The notes below the pieces were generated by a model. The model did not search any database, was not told where the DNA came from, and worked only from the letters and a program-made list of their open reading frames with translations. Positions 18,763 through 29,224 of a stretch of 64,000 bases of DNA are shown in pieces. The first letter of the stretch is position 1. Each line of letters begins with the position of its first letter. Source of the stretch: Arthrospira sp. PCC 9108 (lineage in GTDB: Bacteria > Cyanobacteriota > Cyanobacteriia > Cyanobacteriales > Microcoleaceae); contig CP066886.1 of the NCBI GenBank assembly GCA_016745315.1, forward strand, positions 4,526,501 to 4,590,500, written 5' to 3'. The translations under genes and the position numbers were made by a program.

Positions 18763-21700
18763 TTAAATGTAATAGTCTTGAAGGGCTTTAACATCTAGGG
18801 GGTGTTTCTGGAGCGATCGCAAAGCGGATATAGTGGCTTTAGCGCCAGCGATAGTGGTAATAATGGGGACTTTGTAAGCCAAAGCCGATCGCCGGATAGT
18901 AATACCATCAGCCCGCGCTTCCGACCCCGAAGGGGTGATAATCGCCAACTGTACCGCATGGTTTTTAATAGCATCCAACACATTAGGGCGACCCTCATGG
19001 AGTTTCAACTCCAGGTCAACCTTAACCCCATGTTCCCATAAAACCTTGCGAGTGTTGATGGTAGCGGTCACCTTAAAGCCCAGATCCAGGAAATCTTGAA
19101 CCACAGGAACGATCGCCTCTTTATCGCGGTCATTGACAGAGACAAACACCGTCCCAGACATAGGTATCACCTGACCCGCCGCCAATTCCGCCTTAGCAAA
19201 GGCGCGTCCGAATTCCGTATCAATTCCCATAACTTCTCCAGTCGATCGCATTTCTGGACCGAGGAGGACATCCGTACCTGGGAACTTAGCAAAAGGCAAA
19301 ACCGCCTCTTTCACCGACACATAATCAGGAATTTTCTCCTGAGTATATCCCAACTCTGCCAAAGTCTTGCCAGACATCACCCGCGAGGCCATTTTAGCCA
19401 AAGGAATACCGATCGCCTTAGACACAAAAGGAACCGTCCGGGAAGCGCGGGGGTTAGCCTCCAGAATATAAACCTGTTCACCTTGTACAGCAAACTGAAT
19501 ATTCATCAGACCCACCACATTCAAAGCCTTAGCCAATTGAATAGTCTGGCGGCGAATAGTAGCGAGGACGGTTTCTGATAGAGTTTGGGTAGGAATGGAA
19601 CAAGCGGAGTCCCCGGAGTGAATCCCCGCCTGTTCAATATGTTCCATAATCCCACCAATGACGACATTTCCGGTATGGTCAGCGATCGCATCAACATCGA
19701 CCTCAACGGCATTTTCCAGGAACTTATCAACCAAAATCGGGTGATCCGGTTCCACCAGCACCGCAAAAGTCATATATCGTTCCAATTCCTCATCAGAATA
19801 GACGATTTCCATAGCGCGACCCCCCAACACATAGGAAGGACGCACGACCACCGGATAACCGATACGACCCGCCACCGCGAGAGCCTCCTCATAGCTGCGA
19901 GCCATTCCATTCGCCGCCTGTTGAATATTCAACTCCCGGAGAATTTTCTCGAAGCGTTCCCGGTCCTCAGCGGTATCAATAGAGTCCGGGCTAGTCCCCC
20001 AAATTTTAGTTTTGAGGGTCGATTCTGAGAGGGCTTTTTCGAGGGGAACCGCTAGTTTTAAGGGAGTCTGACCGCCAAACTGGATGATAATACCTAGTGG
20101 TTCTTCCGCCTCGATGATATTAAAAACATCCTCCTTGGTCAAGGGTTCAAAATAAAGGCGATCGCTGGTGTCGTAGTCCGTGGAAACCGTCTCCGGGTTG
20201 GAGTTAACCATAATGGTGATATAGCCATCATCGCGCAACGAATAGGAAGCGTGACAGCAACAATAGTCAAACTCAATCCCCTGACCAATGCGGTTTGGTC
20301 CGCCGCCGAGAATCATGACTTTGGGGCGGTCGGAGGAGATCATTTCGTCCTCTTCCCAATAGGTAGAATAATAGTAAGGGGTGGTAGACTCAAATTCCGC
20401 CGCGCAGGTATCCACCATTTTATAGGCAGGTTTTACCCCTAAACCCTTACGATATTTGCGGACTTCATCTTCGGTGGTTTGACTCGCAAAAGCAATTTGG
20501 CGATCGCTAAAACCTTGGCGCTTAATCGCCAGCATATCGTCATGATTAATTTCTGTCACAGGAGTGCGTTTTAAGAATTTCTCCGTCTCCAGCAATTGCT
20601 GCAACTTATCCAAAAACCAAGGGTCAATCCCGGTTAACTCATAAATCTCCTCTACCGACATTCCCAATAACATCCCATAGCGGAGTGTTATCATTCGGTC
20701 AGGGTTAGGAGTTCTCAAACCCGAACGGATCGTATCTAAACTGGGGACTTTTTCGTTGGTATTAAGTCCCCAACCCGCTAAACCCGTTTCTAGCGATCGC
20801 ATAGCTTTTTGGAAGGACTCGCAGAAAGTGCCACCAATAGCCATCGCCTCACCCACCGATTTCATTTGGGTAGTCAATACTGGTTCAGCACCTGGGAACT
20901 TCTCAAAAGTAAACCGGGGAATCTTTGTTACCACATAATCAATAGTTGGTTCAAAAGAAGCCGGAGTTTTTTTGGTGATATCATTGCTAATTTCATCGAG
21001 GGTATAACCCACAGACAATTTTGCCGCAAACTTAGCAATAGGGAACCCAGTCGCCTTAGAAGCCAAAGCCGAAGACCGACTCACACGGGGGTTCATTTCA
21101 ATGACAATCACATCCCCATTAACCGGGTTCACGGAAAACTGAATGTTAGAACCCCCTGTTTCTACCCCAATTTCGCGGATAATTTTAATCGCCGCATCCC
21201 GCAATCGTTGATATTCCTTATCCGTGAGGGTTTGCGCCGGAGCGACCGTAATAGAATCCCCAGTATGAACCCCCATAGGGTCGAGGTTTTCAATGGAACA
21301 GATAATCACCACATTATCCGCCAAATCCCGCATTACCTCTAACTCGTATTCTTTCCAGCCAATTAAAGACTGTTCGACTAAAATCTGGGACATGGGGGAA
21401 GCGTCCAACCCACCCATCGCCAATTCCTCGTATTCTTCCTGATTATAAGCAATACCGCCCCCTGTACCCCCCATAGTGAAGGCGGGACGAATAATCAGCG
21501 GATAAGTCCCAATTTGCTCTGCGATCGCCCTGGCTTCATTGAGGTTATTCGCAATACCTGACGGACAGCAGGCTACCCCAATTTTCTCCATCGCCTGTTT
21601 GAACAGGAGACGATCTTCGGCTTTTTCAATCGCATCTAATTTAGCGCCAATCAGTTCAACTCCGTATTTGTCTAAGACCCCATTTTTCGACAAAGCTACG

Positions 21701-21995
21701 GCAATATTTAACGCTGTCTGACCCCCATGGTTGGTAATAAAGCGTCGGGACGTTCCGCCTCGATTACTTTTTCGACAATTTCTGGGGTTAATGGTTCAAT
21801 GTATGTCCGCCGGGCCGTCTCTGGGTCGGTCATGATTGTGGCTGGGTTAGAGTTGACCAGAACTACATCATATCCTTCTTCTCGTAGGGCTTTACAGGCT
21901 TGAGTCCCTGAATAGTCGAACTCGCAGGCTTGTCCGATTACAATGGGACCCGAACCCAGCAGCAGAATTTTTTTTAGGTCGTTGCGTCGCGGCAT
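18763..21995 (-). CDS. carB: Carbamoyl-phosphate synthase large subunit (frameshift near 5' end)
   Basis: CarB uses ammonia from CarA, bicarbonate and two ATP to make carbamoyl phosphate for pyrimidines and arginine. Two ATP-grasp halves are visible, with GSGPIVIGQACEFDYSG at the N-terminus, GGGPNRIGQGIEFDYCC mid-protein and a MGS-like allosteric domain at the end. The frame is broken once: MPRRNDLKK to TMGVRQR (21995-21708), then TALNIAVALSKNG onward. Restoring one G (ATGGGGGTCAG to ATGGGGGGTCAG) gives a normal MGGQTALN and a full length of about 1077 residues. CarB is essential, so a sequencing error or very recent mutation is likely. Confidence 0.92.
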
Positions 21996-22000
21996 ATCTC

Positions 22001-22180
22001 TTAACTATCCGTTATTCGGTTATCTGTGAAGTACCCTACCACCACCTGGGTCAGAACAGGCTGACGCATTGGCTGTAGGCTTCCTGCTTCTCCGACAATT
22101 CCCCCGGCTATTAGTTTATAGCTGGGGTCTCCCATCGTCTCCACAGGCCTAAACGCCACTTCCTGGCGCTTAAAAATCAT
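22001..22180 (-). CDS. 59-codon ORF directly upstream of carB
   Basis: ATG at 22180, TAA at 22001, so it ends 5 bp before the carB ATG in the same direction. The protein starts MIFKRQEVAFRPVE, has a central GGIVGEAGSLQPM and ends with QVVVGYFTDNR. Composition is that of a real protein, with no repeats or low-complexity stretches. The tight spacing suggests translational coupling with carB, or a leader. I do not recognise it; it could instead be a C-terminal remnant of a larger gene. Confidence 0.5.
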   Translation of the reverse strand: MIFKRQEVAFRPVETMGDPSYKLIAGGIVGEAGSLQPMRQPVLTQVVVGYFTDNRITDS

Positions 22181-22738
22181 AACTTAGACTTAAATTTAAC
22201 TGAACATCATCAGCCTAATTTTAGATCCGATGCCCAATTATGGGCGATCGCTCACTGTAATCAATGCCAGGGTACAATCTCAACTCCCGCCTAAATGTTC
22301 AGACTGAACTTGACAAGTGCGATCGTACTACTACCCTAGAACCGGAAAATCAACTAACAACCAGTAATAATGATTGTAGACATGACGAGAAAACTCCCAT
22401 GATTATCAGTGTATACATATCTAAATTAATCCTCTTTTTAACAATCCAATAACAGTATATGAAAAAATGTGTCTAATTCCACCACCTAGCCATTAACAAT
22501 AGCCTAAATTACCCAATTTCGAGGTTCTACCAATCAGCCATGAGTTGTGATCACAATTTCCTGAATCATCTATAATCAGTAAAGACAAGGCTGATGTCAG
22601 GGAACTGATTAAATACTGATGGTGGTGAACTTATTTCATCTTCTGGCTGATATTGGTGTATCGTTACTGATGGATTGACCGATCGCCCTCATTAATGAGA
22701 AAATAGTCTAACAATCCCTTATTATCCCAAACATCCTT
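22181..22738. other. Intergenic region without a supported gene
   Basis: About 560 bp between the ORF upstream of carB and the 85-residue gene at 22739. It is AT-rich with one GCGATCGC and several GATCGC half sites. The only ORF (22264-22452) has no ribosome-binding site and unconvincing composition. It must hold the promoters of the divergent carB and 22739 transcription units. Confidence 0.6.
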
Positions 22739-22996
22739 ATGCCTAAACCTAGTTCATACGCGGTTCATCTTTTGATTCAGGGGGGACACCGGGAAGAGGT
22801 CCGGTTCAGGACGATCCAGGATTTTCAGACCTGGTACACTAAAGTTCTGATTCCTAAGCACACTGATACCGATTTTCTCAATGTCCCGATTAAAACCATT
22901 GAAGGTGAGTATCTGGTAGTTCGTCCCTCTAGTATTATGGGGATTCGCGTCGAACCCATTTATACTAGCAGCATAGAACGCGACGAAGTAGAATGA
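22739..22996 (+). CDS. Conserved small cyanobacterial protein, unknown
   Basis: An 85-residue acidic soluble protein (MPKPSSYAVHLLIQGG, then FRTIQDFQTWYTKVLIP). It looks like a conserved cyanobacterial hypothetical. Its stop overlaps the start of the glucokinase gene (ATGA at 22993-22996), so the two are translationally coupled and transcribed together. No motif points to a function. Confidence 0.75.
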   Translation: MPKPSSYAVHLLIQGGHREEVRFRTIQDFQTWYTKVLIPKHTDTDFLNVPIKTIEGEYLVVRPSSIMGIRVEPIYTSSIERDEVE

Positions 22997-23895
22997 AACC
23001 AAAATCCGCTCAGGTCATTGGTATTGATTTAGGGGGGACGGCGATTAAACTGGGACTGTTTGAGGCGGACGGTTCCTGTAACCAATCCCTGACGGTGGCA
23101 ACTCCACAACCCGCTACCCCGGAAGCTTTGTTGGCAGCAATACTAAACGCTATATCACAAATAACAGCCCCTGTCGAGTCTTGGGCGGCGATCGGGGTGG
23201 GTTTACCGGGACCAGTAGATGGGACGGGGCGGATCTCCCAGGTAGCCATTAACCTAGAGAATTGGCGGGATGTTCCCTTAGCAGACTGGCTGGAAGAAAA
23301 AACCCAAAAGCCAGTAATCATGGCTAATGATGCTAATTGTGCGGGGTTGGGGGAAGCCTGGTTAGGGGCGGGACGAAATTTTGATAATCTGATTATGTTA
23401 ACTCTGGGGACAGGAGTTGGCGGGGCGATTATCCTCAATCGTCAGTTATTTGTGGGTCATCGCGGCGCGGCGGGGGAGTTGGGATTAATTACTTTGAACC
23501 CCGATGGACCCCCTTGTAATAGCGGAAATCAGGGTTCTCTGGAACAATATGTCTCTGTACAAGCTATCCGCCGAGAAACGGGTGATCACCCTTCTGACCT
23601 AGCTGAAAAGGCGATCGCAGGTGATTCCCAAGCCTTAGCCTATTGGGAAGAATATGGGCGACGGTTAGGGGCGGGTTTAGCTAGTTTAATTTATGTTTTG
23701 ACTCCAGAAGCGGTCATTTTAGGCGGTGGTATTAGTGCGGCGGCGAATCTATTTTTACCAACCCTCTGGGAGGAAATTCAACGCCGAGTTTTACCCACTT
23801 CTCGGGAAGGGCTACAAATTTTGACCGCCGAATTAGGAAATCAGGCGGGTACTATAGGGGCGGCGCGACTTGCTTTTCAGATAATTAATAATTAA
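22993..23895 (+). CDS. ROK-family glucokinase
   Basis: A 300-residue ROK sugar kinase that phosphorylates glucose (or a related hexose) with ATP. The ATP phosphate-binding motif is VIGIDLGGTAIKLGLF near the N-terminus. MANDANCAGLGEAWLG holds the catalytic Asp, and TLGTGVGGAI the second phosphate loop. The ROK zinc-site region reads PCNSGNQGSLEQY, where two usual cysteines are serines, so the zinc site is probably absent. Coupled to the upstream 85-residue gene and followed 107 bp later by a sugar transporter, which fits sugar use. Confidence 0.88.
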   Translation: MKPKSAQVIGIDLGGTAIKLGLFEADGSCNQSLTVATPQPATPEALLAAILNAISQITAPVESWAAIGVGLPGPVDGTGRISQVAINLENWRDVPLADWLEEKTQKPVIMANDANCAGLGEAWLGAGRNFDNLIMLTLGTGVGGAIILNRQLFVGHRGAAGELGLITLNPDGPPCNSGNQGSLEQYVSVQAIRRETGDHPSDLAEKAIAGDSQALAYWEEYGRRLGAGLASLIYVLTPEAVILGGGISAAANLFLPTLWEEIQRRVLPTSREGLQILTAELGNQAGTIGAARLAFQIINN

Positions 23896-23918
23896 TAATT
23901 AATAATTAATAATTAACA
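23883..23918. repeat. Short AT-rich tandem repeat
   Basis: Five copies of a 7-bp unit (ATTAATA) starting within the last codons of the glucokinase gene. It may be prone to length change. No other function is seen. Confidence 0.85.
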
Positions 23919-24002
23919 TGATTTCCTGAAGTCAATGCTAACTCAATGTATATATGCTATTATCAATCAATCCGAGAATTACCTGTAGATAAATCCTAAA
24001 CT

Positions 24003-25454
24003 ATGATCCGCCTTTCTCGACAACAAGCCAAGACGGCACTTGTTCAACTCAGCGATCGCTTTCAAGCTACCGACTACCATAGTGATCATCTGGCTATTCG
24101 CACTAAAGCCGCCTATGCAATGGGAGATTTTGGCGGTGCTATTCCCGGCTGTATGCAAGTCTTCTTTTTGCTGTTTTTCTTGACTAATATTGCGGGACTT
24201 GATGCAGGTTTAGCAGGTAGTGTATTATTACTTGGTAAAGGATGGGATGCTATCAGTGATCCGATGATTGGTTGGTTAAGCGATCGCACCCAGTCTCGTT
24301 GGGGAAGGCGTTACCCTTGGATGATAGTAGCTTCTATTCCTTTGGGTATCTGCTTTTTCCTGCATTGGGTTGTACCTCCTGTTAGTGGCTGGCTACTATT
24401 CGGCTATTATGGCTTGATTACCATCCTATTTTATACCGCATTTACCGCCGTATTTCTTCCCCTCGGTGCTTTGGCGGCTGAACTTACCCAAGACTATGAC
24501 GAACGTACCAGTTTAATCAGCTTTCAATCAGCTTTTAAAATTGGCGGAAGTCTATTTACTTTAGTGTTAGCCCAGGTTTTATTTGGATTATTTGAATCTC
24601 CCCAATTGCGATATCCTTTATTGGGTAGTTTGGGGGGATTAATGGCGATGATATCTGTCTATATATGTGTTTTCGGAACCAGTAAACGCTACTTTAAACA
24701 AGAAGCTAAACGATTGGCAATCACCCGACCTCCATCATTACCATTTTTACAACAAATTCGCATTGCCTTTAGTAACAAACCCTTTCTTTATGCCATTGGG
24801 ATTTATTTATGTTCCTGGTTGGGAGTACAGGTAACCGTTGCTATTCTACCCTATTTTATAGTAGATTATATGCAACTAGCCGATCGCCACTTAACCCAAA
24901 TGGCATTATTAGTGCAAGGGGTATCCTTACTGGGTATGGCTTTCTGGAATGCGATCGCCCAAAAAGTAGACAAAAAAACCGTCTATTGTTTAGGCATTCC
25001 CTTCACCATGTTAGCCGGAGTCGGACTATTTATGCTGCAACCCGGACAAATGCTGACCATGTATGGTTTAGGTGCGATCGCTGGATTTGGAATAGCTACC
25101 GCCCACCTAGTCCCCTGGTCAATTTTACCCGATGTTGTCGATCTCGATGAACTCAACACCGGACAGCGACGGGAAGGCATTTTTTACAGTTTTATGGTAA
25201 TGTTACAAAAACTAGGAATTGCCCTATCCCTATTTATTGTCGGACAAATTCTCAGCCATGCTGGACTGTTAGCCACAGCCGGTTCCAAAGAAGCAATCAG
25301 CCAACCCGAATCCGTATTATGGGCAATTCGCCTGATGGTAGGTCCCATTCCCATTGCCTTTTTATCAATGGGGTTAGTATTAGCCTATTTTTACCCAATT
25401 ACTCGCACCGTCCACGCCGCCATTCGTCTACAATTGCAACAACGCCACGACTAA
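24003..25454 (+). CDS. GPH-type sugar:cation symporter (MFS)
   Basis: A 483-residue membrane protein with about twelve hydrophobic segments. KAAYAMGDFGGA, LLLGKGWDAISDPMIGWLSDRT and WGRRYPWM are signature sequences of the glycoside-pentoside-hexuronide (melibiose permease-like) branch. It likely imports a sugar with a cation across the plasma membrane; the substrate cannot be read. It follows a ROK glucokinase in the same direction, so the pair may serve uptake and phosphorylation. Start ATG 24003. Confidence 0.88.
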   Translation: MIRLSRQQAKTALVQLSDRFQATDYHSDHLAIRTKAAYAMGDFGGAIPGCMQVFFLLFFLTNIAGLDAGLAGSVLLLGKGWDAISDPMIGWLSDRTQSRWGRRYPWMIVASIPLGICFFLHWVVPPVSGWLLFGYYGLITILFYTAFTAVFLPLGALAAELTQDYDERTSLISFQSAFKIGGSLFTLVLAQVLFGLFESPQLRYPLLGSLGGLMAMISVYICVFGTSKRYFKQEAKRLAITRPPSLPFLQQIRIAFSNKPFLYAIGIYLCSWLGVQVTVAILPYFIVDYMQLADRHLTQMALLVQGVSLLGMAFWNAIAQKVDKKTVYCLGIPFTMLAGVGLFMLQPGQMLTMYGLGAIAGFGIATAHLVPWSILPDVVDLDELNTGQRREGIFYSFMVMLQKLGIALSLFIVGQILSHAGLLATAGSKEAISQPESVLWAIRLMVGPIPIAFLSMGLVLAYFYPITRTVHAAIRLQLQQRHD

Positions 25455-25459
25455 ATAAC

Positions 25460-25843
25460 TACCAATGATAGGGGCGGCTGGTAGGGGCGGGTGCTAGATC
25501 CGCCCCGGTAAAAACCCGCCAACTTACGGAACCCGCCCTTCTTATGTAACACCCCGGTAAAAACCCGCCAACTTACGGAACCCGCCCTTCTTATATAACG
25601 CCCCGGTAAAAACCCGGCAACTTACGGAACCCGCCCTCACCTACGGTAAAAACCCGGCAACTTACGGAACCCGCCCTCACCTACGGTAAAAACCCGGCAA
25701 CTTAAGGAACCCGCCCTTCTTCTTATGTAACGCCCCGGTAAAAACCCGGCAACTTACGGAACCCGCCCTTCTTATGTAACGCCCCGGTAAAAACCCGCCA
25801 ACTCACGGAACCCGCCCTTATTCTGTTCGGAACCCAGATATAG
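25460..25843. repeat. Tandem repeat of about 50 bp
   Basis: Seven units of CGGTAAAAACCCGGCAACTT, then ACGGAACCCGCCC and a variable tail (TTCTTATGTAACGCCC or TCACCTA). Unit length varies because the tail is optional. The repeats are nearly contiguous and lack unique spacers of constant length, so this is not a CRISPR array. Ends at the IS630 terminus. Confidence 0.9.
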
Positions 25844-25844
25844 C

Positions 25845-25872
25845 ACAAGACAGAAAAGTTAGGACGTATAGC
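25845..25872 (+). mobile_element. Solo IS630 terminus
   Basis: TATAGCACAAGACAGAAAAG followed by TTAGGACGTATAGCAC, the left end of the local IS630 family with nothing else of the element. The downstream tnpB begins only a few bases later and lacks its N-terminus, so this end marks a past insertion and deletion. Confidence 0.8.
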
Positions 25873-25874
25873 AC

Positions 25875-27820
25875 ATGACCCGATATCGGGAATGGCAATC
25901 GGGAACTCGTCAACGTCGGGATGCCAAACCTCCCGTCCTCAATCCCAACAGTGGCTGTTATCCGACCCTGTATCGAGGTAATTGCTATAAACGACCTGGC
26001 TATGACCGCATCGAAATCAAGGTCTTTAACGGAACCGATGGGGTCTGGACAAACGTTGGCATAACCAGCCTACGAGAACGGCATACCGTGGACAGCAACG
26101 TGCGAGATGTTCAGGCATGAAATAGGGTTGCAATACCTGAAATAACTGCCTGCTGGGACTTGCACCCCTTGGTGGAATATAAAGGACTTGATGTGAAAGT
26201 TAAGAAACCTTGACAATCCCATAACTATATATGTGTTCCAACATCTGGGTGCGAGACCAGATAAAGGCAGAGAGACTCAAGGTCAAGACTGAGCGGAAGA
26301 AAGAGGGAAGTTGTGACCCCCTTGAGTATAAAGCAAGGTTGAGAGTAACGGCGGTAGCCACCCCCAATCTTAGGAATCACAATCCTAGGATTGACGCGGG
26401 GAACGGAAGGCGTAACAGAGGAACCTACCTCTAACTCGACCACTGCCAACCATCCAAGATTAGGGAAACCGAATGTCCGGCTTGAACCATCGTAACTACG
26501 GAGTAGCGAAACAGGTTGATACGCTGCGCTCAAAGAGTAAGGGGAAAAGTGGGAGTTTGTTGCAGCTACCCAGAAGCAACGTTTCGTTGTGCACAGACCT
26601 TTAAAGTACCCCGGTGGATAGGACGAATCTAAAGATGGAATGCCCGCATATATGGAACGTTTAAACCCCTCATTGGCTCTCAAGTGGCAGGATGTACCTG
26701 CACAGTAGTGAAAAGTGTAAGCGTAAGCCTTTAAGGGGAAGGGATGTGACTGAAAGCTAAGGCCTAATTGTAATGGTTAGGATATGCCCACTAGTCACGG
26801 TGTGGATATAGATACTGCAATCAACAAGAGTTTAATGGCGAAAGCGAGTTTAAAGACTATCGTGTGCATATAGCTCTATAAGTTGAAGTACGAAAGCAGG
26901 GGGTGGTAACCCTGTTCCCGATGTCAAAAGGGGTATCTACATCAGGAGCCGTGTGATGTGAAAGTATCAAGCACGGTTTTGTATGGGAGTTTGGGAAGGT
27001 GACTTCCCTCTCGACCCCTACCAAGCTGCTGTCACCGTCCCTTATCTTCAATGAGCAAAAGAGGACTTGTCATCTCTCAGTTCCATTTGAGTGTCATCCA
27101 CCTCAACGGGAGGGAGAGGGTCGAGTTGTAAGTGTTGACCTGGGTATCAACACCACCGCTACTGTGGCAGTCGTGAATTTTGACGGCACTGTAACCTATC
27201 GGGAGTTTATTCACCCAGCCAGAGACATAGACGAAGTCGCCGCAGCCGCTCGAACCTGCGTCCAGCGGAACGGCGACCGTCGAGATAAGCGGCTGAAATC
27301 GGTATCTAAACGAGCTAGTAAGACGATGGGGCTAGGTGGAAGTCTCCAGAAAGGCTTCTGCTCTCATACCTACCGCAAATGCCGTAATATCAACCGTCAA
27401 ATTGGGCAAATTGTCTCGAAGCGTATCGTGCAGATTGCCCAACAGTTCAATGCCGATGCTATTGTCTTTGAGAACCTGAAAGGATGGAAAGCTAAGGGGG
27501 GGCGCAAGCGCTCTAACCTTCGCCAACGCTTTCATGGATGGCTTAAAGGTATGATTCGAGATTTGACTGAGATGAAGTGGCAAGAGATAGGCGGTAAGGT
27601 CATTGATGTCGTAGCTCCACCTAAAAGTTGGCTTATGACGGTAGTGGAGTCGAAAGGGCGAGACTCCAACAACTATGCTCTGGCTAAATTTTCCTCGGGC
27701 AAGCGATACAATGCAGACCTCAATGGGGCGCTCAATATTGCTGCACGAGGCATTCTTCAGCTCACTCGCCGAAAGGACAGTGAGGAGCCCTCGATCCAAC
27801 GTTCGAGGGCGATCGCCTAG
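25875..27820 (+). pseudogene. TnpB-like protein, N-truncated, interrupted by sense-oriented intron
   Basis: Two coding parts, 25875-26099 (MTRYREWQSGTRQRRDAKPP to HTVDSN) and 27023-27820 (KLLSPSLIFNEQ onward), give one open frame of about 340 residues when the intron at 26100-27022 is removed. The RuvC-like residues are visible: VVSVDLGINTTA (Asp), AIVFENLKGW (Glu) and YNADLNGALNIAAR (Asp). The usual zinc-ribbon cysteines are absent between the last two, as in one cyanobacterial TnpB branch. The N-terminal 100 or so residues seem lost next to the solo IS630 end. RNA-guided nuclease family of IS200/IS605 elements. Confidence 0.8.
26100..27022 (+). mobile_element. Group II intron B (ORF-less, sense in tnpB)
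   Basis: 5' end GTGCGAGATG at 26100; domain V at about 26947-26980 (GAGCCGTGTGATG pairing with AAGCACGGTTT) and a domain VI ending CGACCCCTACC at 27022. About 923 nt with no RT. It lies in the same direction as tnpB, and exact removal joins the frame (AAC|AAG). The 3' end could be placed one base earlier, but only this choice keeps the frame. It needs a maturase supplied in trans. Confidence 0.85.
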
Positions 27821-27868
27821 AAGCTGGGCTTGTTTGTGTGACCTGTGGACTAGCACAGTTCGAGGTTA

Positions 27869-27905
27869 GCACCGACACCCCCACCTGCCTTGGGCGGGTG
27901 GGGTG
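27869..27905 (+). ncRNA. Right-end hairpin / omega RNA 3' end of the first tnpB
   Basis: ACACCCCCACCTGCCTTGGG and CGGGTGGGGTGAGC form a strong hairpin just after the tnpB stop. IS200/IS605-type right ends have such hairpins, which end the guide (omega) RNA. The next tnpB remnant begins immediately after. Confidence 0.5.
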
Positions 27906-28148
27906 AGCTTCATTGTCAAAGGGCTGGTAAGAAATCGAAAACTAGCTAAATCTATTTATGATGCGGGTTGGTCTACTTTTCGCGGTTGGCTAGAGTATTT
28001 TGGCGTTAAATATGGCAAGGTCACGGTAGCTGTGCCAGCTCACTATACCAGCCAAGAATGCTCAAACTGCGGTCAAGTGGTGAAGAAAACCCTATCAGAA
28101 AGAACACATATTTGTTCGCACTGTGGATATCTAGCCGCGCGCGATGTT

Positions 28149-29061
28149 GTTATGGTCGAAAGGGAAGTCACCTTCCCCAACTCCAATTCCAAACCGTACT
28201 TGAGACTTTCACCTCATACGGCTCCTGATGTGGATACCCCTTTTGTCATTGGGAACAAGGTTACTACCCCTTGCTTTTGTACTTCAACTTTCAAAGCTAT
28301 TTGCATGCGTAGTCTTTAAACTCGCTTTCGCTATTAAGCCCCTACTTTATCGCAGTATCTATATCCACACCGTGACTAGTGGGCATATCCTAACCATTAC
28401 AATTAGGCATTAGCTTTCAGTCACATCCTTTCCCCTTAAAGGCATACGCTTACACTTTTCACTACTACTTGTGAGTAATATTGCTCACTTGTTTATTAGC
28501 AGAGCCAATGAGGGGTTTAAACGTTCCATCTATGCGGGCATTCCATCTTTAGATTTGTCCTGTCCACCGGGGTACTTTAAAGGTCTGTGCATAACTTTCG
28601 TTACTTCTGGGTAATATCATTACTTTCCACTTTTCCCCTTACTCTTTGATCGCAGCGTATCAACCTGTTTTCGCTACTCACACTTTACGATGGTTCAAGC
28701 CGGACATTCGGTTTCCCTAATCATCGATGGTTGGCAGTGGTCTCGATTCTGGTGTTAGGTTACACCTCGGAGCCTTCCGTTCCCCGCTTCAATCCCAGAA
28801 TTGTGAATCCTGAAACTGGGGGTGGCTATCGCCGTTACTCTCAACTTTCTGCTATACTAGGTGGGTCACAACTCCATCGTTCTAGCTTTCTGTCTTGACC
28901 TTGAGTCTCTCTGCCTTATCTGGGGGTCTCCAGATGTTGAGACACATAGATAGTTATCGGATGGTCAGGGCGCACTCCTTATATTCAACCAAGGAGTAGA
29001 AGTCCCACTAGGAGGCTATTTCAGGCATTGCAGCCCTATTTAACTCCTAAACGTCTCGCAC
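28149..29061 (-). mobile_element. Group II intron C (ORF-less, antisense to tnpB)
   Basis: 5' end GTGCGAGACG at 29061; domain V at about 28187-28222 on the minus strand (GAGCCGTATGAGG pairing with AAGTACGGTTTG); 3' end CGACCATAAC at 28149. About 913 nt without coding capacity. Flanks rejoin a conserved TnpB motif, which supports both boundaries. Confidence 0.87.
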
Positions 29062-29191
29062 AATGCGGCAGTGAATATCCTAAAACGCGGACTAGCTACG
29101 GCGGGGCACGCCGGAAATTACGCTTGGGGAGATTGGCCCTCTTGGGCTGTTGGTGCGAACCTGCGGTCTAATGGCGAGTCGCGCGAACCAA

Positions 29192-29224
29192 GAATCCCCG
29201 TCTCTTTAGAGCGGGGAGTGTCAA
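29192..29224 (+). ncRNA. Right-end hairpin of the second TnpB element
   Basis: GAATCCCCGTCTCTTTAGAG followed by CGGGGAGTGTCAA, the typical end of IS200/IS605 omega RNAs (a C-rich/G-rich hairpin, then GTGTCAA). It lies inside the end of the tnpB frame, as usual. The 160 bp after it, up to the next intron, shows nothing recognisable. Confidence 0.6.

Noticed and set aside
19096..20028. Long plus-strand ORFs opposite carB
   Set aside because: Antisense shadows of a conserved essential gene; His/Arg/Asn-rich composition typical of such shadows.
22264..22452. 62-residue ORF in the gap before 22739
   Set aside because: No ribosome-binding site, poor composition, and not linked to a neighbour.
25460..25843. 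Regular repeats resembling a CRISPR array
   Set aside because: Units of about 50 bp are nearly contiguous and differ only by an optional tail; there are no unique spacers of constant length and no cas genes.
26225..26683. 152-residue minus-strand ORF and similar ORFs in the introns (e.g. 46008-46337, 38749-38955)
   Set aside because: They recur in every group II intron copy because they read structured domain I-IV RNA; not protein genes.
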